This document shows, piece by piece, positions 37,434 through 48,220 of a stretch of DNA of 64,000 nucleotides. The stretch is from Macrocystis pyrifera (taxonomy: Eukaryota > Sar > Phaeophyceae > Laminariales > Laminariaceae): positions 1,302,001-1,366,000 of the forward strand of contig JASSKH010000037.1 in assembly GCA_031763025.1 (NCBI GenBank), read 5' to 3'. Each line of letters opens with the position of its first letter. Position 1 is the first letter of the stretch. The notes beneath the pieces were generated by a model that was not told where the DNA came from, did no database searches, and saw nothing but the letters and a program-made list of their open reading frames with translations. A program made the translations under genes and the position numbers.

Positions 37434-38323
37434 CCAAGGGCCGGGTCGGGTCGGGTCGGGCCGGGTCAGCTGACCCGACCCGCGAAAATTTTGAGGTGTG
37501 TTGACTTGACGCGACCCGACCGGCGAGATTTTGAAACCCTCTTGACCCGACCCGACCCGACCCGCGAGATTTAAAAAACTGCTGACCCGACCCGACCCGT
37601 GATATTTGAAAATCTCCTGACCCGACCCGACCCGCGAGATTTCAAAACCTCCTGACCCGACCCGACCCGACCCGCCACCTTCCGATTGCCCCGTGAGACA
37701 CGGGTTTCGTGCGGGTTGGGTCACTTTGACCCGCGAGATCATTTATCTTGACCCGCGGATCCGGCACGTGGGTCAGCACTTCAAAAGCAATTAAATAATC
37801 ATTTTTGTGCCCCGCAGCGATATGTGGCCTGGCTGTATTGGGTATGGATGGATGCGGGCGTGCGTATATATGGATTTGGCGATGTTTTGAAGTTTGAATA
37901 TTATACCAAAGGAGTATTATTGAGTATTAGTACGTGCTAAGCCTTAGGGTAAGAGAGCGGCAAGTATTTTAAGTGTCGGATCCGCGAGCCGGATGCGCGG
38001 GTCCGACCCGCGGGTCAGCGAAAAACAACTCGCGGGTCATGTTGGCCCCACCCGCGAGTGACCCGTTCTTCGCGGATCATGACCTGACCCAACCCGCGGG
38101 ATTTTCATCACCTCTTGACCCGACCTGACCCGACCAGTAAGATTTGAAAAAATCTTGACCCAACCCGTGAGATTTGAAGAACTGTCACCCGACCTGACCC
38201 GACCCGCGAGACTTGACCTCTTGACCCGACCCGACCCGAACTGTGAGATTTTGAACACTTCCTGACCCGAACCGACCCGACCCGTGACATTTTGAACACC
38301 TCGTGACCCGCGAAAAGCCCTGG
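37434..38323. mobile_element. 890-bp element packed with GACCC repeats
   Basis: The ends CCAAGGGC and GCCCTGG are near-inverted. AAATTT flanks both sides (37428-37433 and 38324-38329), consistent with a 6-bp target duplication. The interior contains two blocks of GACCCGACCC minisatellite (37440-37740 and 37980-38310) with ~30-40-bp higher-order units of the form TGACCCGACCCGCGAGATTT. A unique ~200-bp middle separates them. A shorter copy is at 62443-62870. Glycine/serine/valine-rich frames across it are by-products of the repeat. Confidence 0.75.
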
Positions 38324-38329
38324 AAATTT

Positions 38330-39946
38330 CGTCTTTCCATCGAGGGTGCCCGCGAAATAATGTTTCGACATCTCACGTCGAATTGTTCAACTTGGGCCCT
38401 CCCGACAGAGGGGGGGGGTACCTGGTATCGTCCCCTCCCTCTACGCATGTGCAATATATATACAAAACTGAAACCAGGGGAAGGTAGAGAGCCGCCCCTC
38501 CCCTGCTTGATACAAGGCCTCCCACTATACTACTAGTAATTGGTGGTAAAGAGGCTCGACCTAAACAATACCTGCAGTAGTCATATCTGCGATGCATCAT
38601 GCTGGGCGAACACGAATTATTCTGTATTGCGCTGAACCAACACGAACGAACATCTACGTACGTACGCGATCGTATGTATCCGTGACGTTTGGGCTCTCAG
38701 GGTGAGTCCAAACAAAATCGAAAATCGAAATCGAAAATCGAAATGACAATAATGAACTTGGCGCTGACTAGTCCCTGGCCTAAACATCTTCCCGTTCGTT
38801 TTTTAGGTTCCGCGAAAGTGAACGATTTACAACGCAATGCCAAAATCAAAACGTTGACGGCTGGAAATCGAATTTCTTATTTTTAAGTCCAAAAGCAAAT
38901 CGAAAACACGAACAGCAACAATTCAGCGCGTCCCACTGGTCAGCGCAACCACGTCAAAAATTCACATCAGGACCGCCGTACACAGCATCCAATCCACAGC
39001 TAGCACGGCAACACAGCCGCACAGACCCCTCCGTAAACAATCAGCAGGCGAACCACAACACCAACCCCGACGTTCTCGGGCCTTTGTTTCTCGGCGTTCG
39101 AGCCAAAGCGGATAAAATTTGAGGGAAATTCAGGATGATGCTCTGCACAGCGAGGTCGGAAGTTCGTTTGAAGACGAAAAATCTGCACCTGACATGTTTA
39201 GTCCAATAGAAAGAGCTTCTCGTAGCAGCAGGTGCCACCACTATTACTGATGTACCACATCTACAGCAGAGCTTCTCCAGCAGCAAAACAGCAGCAGCAG
39301 CAGTAGCAGTAGGACACACGAGGCCAGGGTCAACGTCGCTGTACGCTCGGCTTGTCAGCCTAACCCTTGAATCCTTTGTACACGTACTCGATTTTGCCGT
39401 GTGCTTCCTGGTTCCACACTCACAATTTGAAGACGTAAAATCTACGACCTGACATGTGTCCAACAGAGCTTCTCGTAGCAGATGCCACCACTACTACCGC
39501 TGTACAACATCTACAGCAGATCTTCTCCGGCTTCTCCGTCCCCCCATCAGTAGGAGGGTTGGCCTGACAATACCACCTGCAGCATATATCTTGGGGACAT
39601 GGCCCGAACGTTGATGTGGACAGACAGGCTCAGCAGTCTGCCTACGAGTACTCGTAGAGTTGGTTTTCATTAGGTAGAACTCAAAAAACGAAAACCGTTG
39701 CGTATGATATTTTACGGTTATTGGTGCTGTTTTTTTTAAATCATGGCCCAGCCATGTGCTTACACACGTTGCCGCACCTAGCTCGACCAACTGTGAACGA
39801 CATACCACTGCACCAGCACGAGAAGGTTTCGTTTGTGTGTGTGCGTGCACAGAGCCCGCCGGGACTGGAATTGGCGCCGTGTGCGTTGAGCGCCGTCGAC
39901 AAACGTGGCCGAAAAAAATGTTGAATCATGATGACACACACCCATA
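38330..39946. other. Spacer with a ~110-bp direct repeat
   Basis: 39164-39280 and 39426-39535 are two copies of a block with TTTGAAGACG, ACCTGACATGT, GCTTCTCGTAGCAG and CATCTACAGCAGA. (GCA)n runs lie between them. No gene is supported. Confidence 0.5.
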
Positions 39947-40295
39947 TGTGGAGGGTGGCTCCGTTGCCGGTGTCGGCCTTGTCTTCGTCTTTGACGGGGT
40001 TGGCCGAGGCCTTGACGTGCACGTTCTCTTTCGTGATATGTGGCAAGGAGGTGCCTCCACAAGCCTCCCTCGCGTCTCGCAAGGAGAGAACTTATAGAAA
40101 TTGTGAGAGTGCGGGTCCTTCCGTGAAGGACCCTTTTCTCCCTGGCGCGTTCGGACTTCATGGCCCGAACGTCAACCATTATGAAGGTTCATCAGTGATG
40201 GCGGATCTCATAGACCGGACGTTGGTTAACGTATCTTTGCATGGTTGGCACTTGTGATCGGAGATTGACGGTATCTACGCACCCTGTCCTCCACA
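39947..40295 (-). repeat. 3' LTR of the gypsy element (349 bp)
   Basis: It begins and ends with TGTGGAGG/CCTCCACA. It contains a perfect hairpin (GGGTCCTTC, loop CGT, GAAGGACCC) that the 5' LTR has lost through a 4-bp deletion, and an internal TGTGGCAAGGAGGTGCCTCC near-palindrome that echoes the termini. Confidence 0.95.
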
Positions 40296-40313
40296 TCACC
40301 CCCCCCCCCCTCT
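40296..40313 (-). promoter_or_regulatory. Polypurine tract
   Basis: Read on the minus strand, AGA followed by twelve G and TGA abuts the 3' LTR. This is the expected plus-strand primer of reverse transcription. Confidence 0.85.
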
Positions 40314-40745
40314 ATGCGCCTCAAGTCCATCTTTGCTAAGGATGTATGTGACTTTTGGGGCGAGCATTCGAGAGGGAATGCTAGTGGTAGGTGGAGTCTT
40401 GACAGGGGAACGTATCGTCTTCTTCTTCACTGCTCACGGACTGTACCTAAATTCCCCCCCTTGACTGTCTACGACAGCACACTTCGTGTTGAGAAAACAC
40501 AGCAGTAAGTGTTGGGATTCGTACAGCCCCGTGATAATGCCGGCAGCTAAATATCGGAGTTGCAATGGTTGTCCCACTTTTTTTCTCAACGCTTCGTATC
40601 TGTCGTGTGGCCACACTCAGACGGCATTCCTCGTGTCGGCTGCATATATATATACTGTATTACGACACGGGCGAATGTTTTTGATATCTCCTTGCTCGAA
40701 CAAGGTACTAGCTTGTTATGGGGCAAGTGCCAGATTTGATGTATT

Positions 40746-41081
40746 TTATTTGATCAGCGTGCGCATGCCTGGACATCGATTTGTGCGGGGTAAGTTCGCG
40801 AGACTGGACCGCTTGGGAGATGACCTCGTTTCGCCCACATAGTCTCGCTGAGATTTTTGTGGTCGCACTGGGTCCTTTCGAACTGTAATATTTGGTAAAA
40901 CGGTGGTATATACTCGTGTGGTATTTCGGTCTGCTCTTTTATTTAGTGGATTCCTGGAAACTGTCGTTTCCTTATTCTCGGATTCCTGAGACAGAGACTT
41001 CCATTGCGAGACATCCTCCTTGTCAACAAATGCCCAAACAATTGTTGATAGAGCACAAACTATCGTTGCTACTCTCGTCAC
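40746..41081 (-). CDS. Small frame downstream of gypsy pol (111 codons), doubtful
   Basis: It lies on the same strand as pol and starts about 40 bp after the pol stop, with only a GTG at the start. The first ~20 residues are hydrophobic (IVCALSTIVWAFV), the rest is polar. A third ORF is known in some gypsy elements, but the length, the missing ATG and the lack of recognised motifs make chance just as likely. Confidence 0.2.
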   Translation of the reverse strand: MTRVATIVCALSTIVWAFVDKEDVSQWKSLSQESENKETTVSRNPLNKRADRNTTRVYTTVLPNITVRKDPVRPQKSQRDYVGETRSSPKRSSLANLPRTNRCPGMRTLIK

Positions 41082-41122
41082 CGTTGGTATCCCTATTTGT
41101 TTCCTACCGTAGGTGATACCCT

Positions 41123-44100
41123 TTAGTTACCTTCTCGTTCGAGATTTATTTGCCGCAGCACAACATGAAAATCACTGGTTGTTTGTGATGGGGCTCCTTC
41201 TGTTGGTGCTATACTCAATCCCCACCATTTTGCCGTTTCCGCTTTTTGACGTCGCGGGACGTGGTGTTTTCGGGAGATGCGATGTGTAAACCGTTTTTGG
41301 TTCTGTAGGCGGCTATTAATGCGTGACATTGTGGTACTTCGTTTGCGCGATACTCGAGATCTGATTCGGGGCCATATCCCCTGAGGCGCAAGCGGTTGCA
41401 GACTTTTCCTGCCCGGTCCAAGCTTGTGACCGACCACTTTGTCAACGACGTATGACTCAATTCTTGGTTGAGCTTCATCAGGATGGTCCAACGCGGGCAG
41501 AGGAATTTGTTTTCCCAAGAAAAACTCAGCCAGCTTGTCAAATTGAGGCGCTGGTGGTGTTTCCCGCGGATCGTAGGGTTTTAGGTGGGCGAGGTGCACG
41601 GATACTTCTCGTGTTTCGTTCATACGTCTCACTCGGTACACCACGGCTGACAGTTGTGAGCAAATTACGTATGGTCCTCTCCACGGCAACAACAGCTTTG
41701 GGTTTGGGCCATCCGAATCCTGATATGGTCTATATACTAGAACTTGTTGGTCAGGATGAAACACGGGGTACGGCGGTAACTTTTCGTTCCTGGCCGCTTG
41801 TTTCGCTGTACGTTCCGACAAGTTTCGGCGCGCTAGTTCGAAGGCAATTTGTAAATTGTCCCGTGTTTGTCGTGATAATTCCTCGGTATCTGCTGTGCTT
41901 CCTTCGTAAGGGATGCCAAGGATAACGTCTACCGGTAATCGTGCTGGTCTACCGAACATCAGGAAGAAAGGTGTTTCCTGTACCGTAGTACTAAATGACG
42001 AATTGTGGGCCAATTGTATTAACGGTAGGAGTGACGCCCAGTTGTCGCGCTCTATGGAGCTGTGCATGCTGAGCATGGCGTGCATTGTTGAATGCACACG
42101 TTCTGAAACGGAATTTCCCTGCGGACGATATGGCGTTGTGCGGGTTTTCTTATATCCGAGTATGCTCTGCAACTGGTGAATCACTTTATTTTCGAATTCG
42201 GGACCTTGATCTGAATGAAGGATCTCGGGTGGTCCGAAGATACCTATGATACGATCAATGATTGCTTGTGCGACTACGCGAGCAGACTTATTTAGTATTG
42301 GTGTTAGAATTGCAAACCTTGTTAGGTGGCCCATCATTGTGAGCACGTATTTTCATTTCACACCGGCGGCTGAAACAGATTCTGCCTTATATTCGACTAA
42401 GTCGACGGAGATCGTTTCAAACGGCCTTTTAACGGGTATGTGTCCCGCGGGTAGCTTTGGTCGGTTGTGTGCCGTCTTCCGGCGTTGACATGCTTGGCAT
42501 TTTTGGCACCAGTCACGTGCGTCACGATTTATTGTCGGCCACCAGTACTTCTGGTGAATTTCTTCGTACGTTGGTCGGAATGCAAGGCGGCCCCCGGACA
42601 AAGCGTGGTCGTGGTATGCGTGCAGAACCAGTCCCGTTAGGGCTTTGGATAACACTAACTGATCACGAAACGTGCTTCTCTTCCTGAGGTGGCCTGGCAA
42701 ATACGACTTATACAGCAACCCGTCTTGTACTGAATAGTATGACATGGTTGTTTTTGTCTCCTGTGTCGGAAGTGGTGCGTTGTCATCCACTATATATTGA
42801 ATATATGGGGCGTATTCAGCGGCTTGCTTTTCACGTAATTTTTCGTGGTCTACCGATTCGAACACGTTAGTAGCACTAATATACACCGATTTTAAGTGAA
42901 AAAGTTCGCGATCGCTTCGGACCGGTTGAACGTCATCAAGTTTATCTGTTGACACTTCATATGGTCTGGGGGGTATCGCTGTTGGTAGTGCGGGGTCATC
43001 TGGAACATTTCTACCGATGGGTGCTAGTTTGAATTCTGCCATATCTTGATGGTGTTCAAAAGCAAATAACCGCGACAGCGTGTCTGGTACGACGTGTAAT
43101 CTCCCAGGTTTATGTTTCACAGTAAAATCGTATGAGTGCAATGCTATTGCCCAGCGACACAACATGTTGCTAGTGACCTGCATTTTGTAGAGGTATCGCA
43201 ACGCTGCATGGTCAGTCACACACTCAAAGTGTTTCCCCCACAAGTAGGGTCTCCAGTGCTGTACTGCCAGTACGACTGCGTAACATTCTTTTTGTGTAGC
43301 CGAATAGTGTCGTTGGCTATGGTTAAAACGTTGGCTGAAATATGCGATAATTGAGAGGTCGTCACCGTTTTGTTGGGCCAGGAATGCTCCTGCTCCTGCC
43401 TCACTAGCATCGACATGAATTATAAATTTCTTGGAAAAGTCCGGAAAGTGCAGTACAGGGGATTCAGTGAGTATTTGTTTAACTCGCGCAAAAGCTCTGT
43501 CGTGCTCGGGATTCCAACGTTTAGCTATTTCTTTTATTGCGTCCTTTTTGGTGAGATCAACCAAGGGTGCTACTACTGCAGCCAGGTTTGGGATGAATTT
43601 TCTCACAAAGTTAACCATGCCAAGTACTGATCGTAGTTCCTTAATATTTCTTGGCGTTGGCAAATCTACTATAGCTTTTATTCGGCCTTCACCTACTCGG
43701 ATTCCGTCAACAGACAAGATGTGACCCAAGTATTTCACTTCTTTAGGTCCAAACTGCATTTTTGTCGGTTTGAGGGTTAGATCTGCTACTTGCAGAGCTT
43801 TGAGCATGTCTTCTATTAGTGTCAGGTGGCTTTCCCAAGTGGAAGAACAACAGATGCAGTCGTCCATATGGACGAGAAAACCACTTTTGGGACCAAAGAG
43901 TGCAAATGCCAATGGCATCATTCGTGCGAAGAGAAAAGGTGCAATGGCAATGCCAAAAGGGAGTCTTTTGAAGACCCATTTACCATTCTGCGTCACGAAA
44001 GCGGTTTTGTCTTGATCAGCTTCTGCTACCGGAATTTGGTGGTAAGCATTTTGCACGTCGCAGACCGTAATAAACTTGGCGCCTGCTACCGTATCTATGT

Positions 44101-44824
44101 GTGCATTCATGTCAGGCATAGGCCACGACTTACGCACGAGATTTTTGTTGATGGTAGATCGATAGTCCACGCAGAACCGAGGAGTTCCGTCAGGTTTTGC
44201 AACTATGGTTACGCTTGACCCCCATGGACTCGGGCGTTGTTCAATAATTCCGTCTCTTTCCATCTGTTTGACACATTTGTCGAGTACTTGTTGTACACGT
44301 GGGTTTGTGCGATACGGTGATCGATCGACAGGTTGTGTTCCTAGTTGTAAGGGGAAGTTAGCCTCCGCGATTGTACACCTGCCTAGTTCTTGTGGCGACA
44401 GGGAAAATACCGACCGATATTTCGTGCACAGCTCCAGCAGTTGTGAACATTGATCTGCGGAAAAGGTGGTGTTTTTAAACGAGTCTTTCAATGCGGTGCG
44501 TAATTCTTCGCGAGCACAGTCTGATTTGGCGCTACCATTTTTTATGGTACTGACATTCTGGGCCAAGACTGATTTTACTGGCGAGATATAACCTAAAATC
44601 ATTTTTCGTTTCAGGTGGACGTGTCTGCCGGACGGGTTTGCGATTTGAACCGTGGCGGTTTTATTGACGGATGACCATTGGCATACCGTGCGCGCTACTA
44701 CGATTCTGTGGAAAGCGTCGGGTACGTCCATTGATTGCGCGTCATCGCATGTCACGATGAGCGGTTCGATTAGCGCAGCCGTTGTTTCATCTGGTGCGCT
44801 TGCTGTTTCTACTTCGACTGCCAT
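41123..44824 (-). pseudogene. pol: Gypsy pol: RT, RNase H, integrase; one in-frame TGA
   Basis: The first part (42353-44824, 823 codons) has RT: VAKPDGTPRFCVDYR near residue 210, the aspartate motif CDVQNAYHQI near 255, and VHMDDCI near 317, with His where Tyr or Phe usually precedes MDD. RNase H follows (HVDASEAGAG near 467, TDHAALRYL near 540), then an HHCC zinc-binding domain (HAYHDH ... CQKCQAC) and the first integrase aspartate (ISVDLVEY). A single TGA at 42353-42355 interrupts the integrase core. The same frame continues to 41123 with HSDQGPEF and VSERVH (35 residues between Asp and Glu), then a GPY motif (LLPWRGPYVI) and a basic tail. The frame is open upstream of 44824 to about 44893, overlapping the protease end in the +1 frame. 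Confidence 0.95.
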
Positions 44825-44852
44825 TTCGTGTTGCGGAGGTATACAGCATTTT

Positions 44853-45482
44853 TTACTCAGAAAAAACAGGCACCGGGTTATTTTCTCCAGTCAGTCGTAC
44901 CACTGAGCATTGTGTTGCGTCAGTGTCTTCTTGAGAGGGGCGAACATAGCGATGCGTTGCTTTTATTTTTATCTGAGACGTTTTGAAGGATATTTCTTCC
45001 ATGTGCCAATCAAGCACGGCACCAAAGGCTCCCATGATGCTATTGTCGAGCAACACTTTATCTGGGCCTAAGGAAGGCAACACGACGGCCTCTACGGGCA
45101 AGGTAATGTCTCCTAGCGTGAGGTGGAAGCGGATATATCCTACTATCTTGAGCGGAGATCCATCGGCGCTATTCAAATTGATCGCGCCGGGTGGGATCTG
45201 ACGAATTTCAGATTCGTCCAAAGTTGGGTGAGCACGCACAAAATTTTCAGCAATGCATGGAATATCAGAGGCTGTGTCGACCGTTATGTCATCCACACGC
45301 CGCTGATTTACTCTGGCTGGAACGCGTACACGTTTTGACGAGGCGTTCAGAGCAGAGGGGTATTTTGGATACCCACTTAAAGATGATGCATGGAAAGCAG
45401 CAAACTGACTCTCATTCTGAGCCTTGGTCGCGCCTGTCGACCGTTGTTTCATATTATGTTCGGACACCATGGACACATGCAA
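44853..45482 (-). CDS. Gypsy retropepsin-like protease
   Basis: This frame of 209 codons has the retropepsin signature as VDTASDIPCI: the catalytic DT is present, with Ala where Gly is usual. A flap-like LKIVGYIRF follows, then a hydrophobic ...KVLLDNSIMGAFGAVLDW stretch that corresponds to the family's ILG-type motif. It ends in TAA at 44853-44855, just after a T-run (CCTGTTTTTTCTGAG). The RT frame overlaps it in +1, so expression of pol would need a +1 shift, or the boundary was altered by a T-run length change. Between this frame and gag (45483-45905) the linker contains stops in all frames. Confidence 0.8.
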   Translation of the reverse strand: MHVSMVSEHNMKQRSTGATKAQNESQFAAFHASSLSGYPKYPSALNASSKRVRVPARVNQRRVDDITVDTASDIPCIAENFVRAHPTLDESEIRQIPPGAINLNSADGSPLKIVGYIRFHLTLGDITLPVEAVVLPSLGPDKVLLDNSIMGAFGAVLDWHMEEISFKTSQIKIKATHRYVRPSQEDTDATQCSVVRLTGENNPVPVFSE

Positions 45483-45905
45483 GGCTTGTGGCGCTACAGG
45501 AGAAAAAATGTATTCATTCAGCTTCTCTCTTTCCTTAGCTACCCACTTGCTTCTTACTGTCGAAGAAATCGTGCGTTTATGACGCCTAGTACTTCCTTGA
45601 GCTCTGCCCTAGTTTCCTAACGTTGCTCTTGCTGTGGCGGTCTGCTGAGCTACCTGGGGTCCTATATCTAGTACTCCTAGGTCTGCTCTAGCCTGTCTCG
45701 AATTATCTGCTTTCTCATGGTTGCTCATCGCCAGAGGTTCGGCAGTCGTCGTACGACTCCGTTTTTCCCTCGTACCAAATCGGGCTACTTGCATAGCTAC
45801 GGCTGCAGATCCGTCGTCATTGTCTGATAACAGTTCTACGATTCCCGCTACATAACCCTTTGGTTGACAACCACTACCAGGTGAGGGGGCCCGGAATGGG
45901 CCCCG

Positions 45906-47818
45906 TCATCCGTCAGACTTTACCACCTTCATCCCCCTCTTCTTGTCCGACTCCTCGTATCGGCAGTCGGGGCGTGAATGCGATGAGGGCTGGTGGCAAC
46001 CGATGTAGGTGCATGGGCTGTCAACCGCCCGGCGGCCTGGGGTTTTGGTGGCGGTAGAAGGCGCCTTGCGTTTTGAGCCACTGTTATCGCCCCCGCGACT
46101 AAGGGAGCGGTCGCGACGTGCCGATTTTTCGGCCCCGTCCCGACCAGTCGTCCTGTCCTCGCGGTTGTTGCCAGCGCGGCCCCGCGAGTATTGCAGCGCT
46201 GATACTTGCTTCTTTATTGCCTCCACTTCGGACACAGTGTCCGCCAGGGTGGCCTGCAACTGGGGGGTTTGGTTCCGGCCGCCGTGTATAGCAGAGGTAG
46301 TGGACTGGTGTTCAGTCGTGTTGCCATGTATTGCGTTTCTTTCATGTTTTTTCGCGCGTGTTCGAGATGCTTGAAATGATGGTGCCGCGTCTTCGCGTAT
46401 CATTTCGATGCGAAGGTGGGGAGGCAGACCATTTTCAAACGATGCAATCATGTATTTGTGCCATGCGTGCTCATATGCTGTCGTGTTCGTCGGGGCGGTG
46501 CGTTGAGCTTCAGCGAGCATGCGCGCGTATGCTTGTGTTACACGCAGGCTGAATGTGTCAACTGATTCGCTTTCAACCCACTTTAGTGACGCAATTGTAC
46601 ACGCTAATAGTGAGATGCGGTTTGCCGGCGAAAAAAGGTTGGTGAATGCCGTCACCCATTCGTTCCAAGAAATAGGAGATCGATTTTTTGTGTCCGCGTT
46701 TTGTGGCCTGAGGGTTGCAAGTTGTCCCTCTGTTCTCCACTCGAGCGTCTCTGAAAGTATGTGCGTAGGCTACTTGCTGCTGTTTTCTTCACCAAGAGAG
46801 GTAGGTGTCTGATTGCTCGTCGATCGATCACCTCTTCTGGTGATCCATCTAGAGAGTGTAAGCGTACTCGGGATCGGAATTCTTGCATAATCTCTGGTAT
46901 GTCTTCGCTTGGACCACCAGTGAGTTGGAGAGAGGCTGGCACATCAGATGCTTTCATCGAAAATTTCGATTCAGTCGGTCGTGGCGCAAACGGGTTACTC
47001 GTAGTAAAACCCGGGTTAGTCACGGTGCCTGTGCTATTCGTAATAGCGGGGGTCACAGTTGAGCTACTCGTGATAGCGGGGGTCACAGTTGCGCTATTCG
47101 TAATAGCAGGGGTCACAGTTGCGCTATTCGTAGTAGCAGGGGTCACAGCAATTGGGCTACTCGTAGTAGGCTGGGTCGCAGCAATTGGACTACTCGTAAT
47201 AGTTGGGTTGCTTGCGGGCGGAGCTGGGAATGCATTGTTAGCGGTGCTGGGGTTAGTCTCGAGTGATTCTGGGGACAGCGATTCCAAAGTCATGTCTGAG
47301 AGCAACGCGCGCGGTTTCACCTGTGGATAATCCGCTGGAATTCCCCCAAACCGTCCCATCGCCAAGTTGATGACCCATTGCTGGGGTGACGTTCCGGCCA
47401 TTGCATGCTCCTGGAAGTGCTTCCACACCCATGCTCCTTCTATCCCCGTCGAGCTAGTGCTCGTGCTTCGCCCAGTGGTCTGGGGTGTCTCGTTGACTTC
47501 CCCCTCTTTTTCCTCCTCGTCTCCGAGGTCGTCGTCCTCACCGTTATCCGACGTCGATTCGCCATCGGGGAGTTGTTCTTCCTCCGCGATCGTGGCGAAT
47601 CTGTTGGACGACGTAGACTGGTCCGGGCGCGCAGCTGGGGTGCGGGTGGCTGGGGTTCCCCTCCCTTGCGTCGGAGCCGGGGTGCTCGAGGTCCGGGTGG
47701 GGGGCGGGGTGCTGGGCGAGGCGACGCCGGAAGGCGCTCCCTGGTCGGGCGTCGCAGTTTTACGGCCCGCGGAAGCTACCGCTGCGGCGTACGATTTGTT
47801 GCTTTTTTTCTTTCCCAT
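45906..47818 (-). pseudogene. gag: Gypsy gag, split by one frameshift
   Basis: The first frame (46652-47818, 388 codons) starts MGKKKSNKSYAAAV and has a Ser/Thr/Pro-rich, partly acidic N-terminal half with short degenerate repeats of the type TPAITNSATV (near 47030-47180), then the start of a capsid-like region. A frame change near 46770 moves the rest into the second frame (45906 to ~46770), with W.....F..LF and WVESESVDTF-type helices typical of retrotransposon capsids. A basic, Arg/Ser-rich tail follows, and a C-x4-C-x5-H-x4-C cluster near the end (CTYIGCHQPSSHSRPDC) that may serve as a nucleocapsid zinc knuckle. Either a real lesion or a programmed shift is possible; a lesion is simpler. 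Confidence 0.85.
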
Positions 47819-47855
47819 TTTCCTTTCTTTGTTTTTTGTTTGTTTTATCAGAGTT

Positions 47856-47873
47856 CAGTACTCGTCGACGCCA
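47856..47873 (-). promoter_or_regulatory. Primer-binding site
   Basis: One base inside the 5' LTR the minus strand reads TGGCGTCGACGAG, complementary to a tRNA 3' end CGTCGACG-CCA. That acceptor resembles some tRNA-Ser, but the match to a specific host tRNA cannot be checked here. Confidence 0.7.
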
Positions 47874-47874
47874 A

Positions 47875-48216
47875 CATGGAGGGTGGCTCGTTGCCGGTGT
47901 CGGCCTTGTCTTCGTCTTTGACGGGGTTGGTCGAGGCCTTGACGTGCACGTTCTCTTTCGTGATATGTGGCAAGGAGGTGCCTTCACAAGCCTCCCTCGC
48001 GTCTCGCAAGGAGAGAACTTATAGAAATTGTGAAAGTGCGGGTCCGTGAAGGACCCTTTTCTCCCTGGCGCGTTCGGACTTCATGGCCCGAACGTCAACC
48101 ATTATGAAGGTCCATCAGTGATGGCGGATCTCATAGACCGGACGTTGGTTAACGTATCTTCATGGTTGGCATTTGTGATCGGAGATTGACGGTATCTACG
48201 TACCCTGTCCCCCACA
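47875..48216 (-). repeat. 5' LTR of the gypsy element (342 bp)
   Basis: Direct copy of 39947-40295. The inner end reads CATGGAGG instead of TGTGGAGG (two transitions), and the 4-bp deletion removes the hairpin present in the other LTR. Confidence 0.95.
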
Positions 48217-48220
48217 CATA

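Larger units (their letters stand above)
39947..48216 (-). mobile_element. Near-complete Ty3/gypsy LTR retrotransposon, 8.27 kb
   Basis: LTRs lie at 39947-40295 and 47875-48216, and CATA is duplicated immediately outside them (39943-39946, 48217-48220). The left LTR has perfect TGTGGAGG/CCTCCACA termini. The two LTRs differ at about ten positions, all transitions, plus three small indels, roughly 3 percent. On the minus strand the order is 5' LTR, primer site, gag, protease, RT, RNase H, integrase, polypurine tract, 3' LTR, which is the Ty3/gypsy order. Coding lesions are few: a gag frame break and one TGA in the integrase. A diverged solo LTR lies 1.7 kb away at 49890. Confidence 0.95.

Noticed and set aside
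37401..38454. Gly/Ser/Val-rich frames over the GACCC blocks (also 62688-62906)
   Set aside because: By-products of the 5-bp repeat; several frames look alike and none has a start or domain.
46009..48049. Plus-strand frames of 120-214 codons inside the gypsy gag and LTR
   Set aside because: Antisense shadows of gag; the minus strand carries the recognisable element order and signals.
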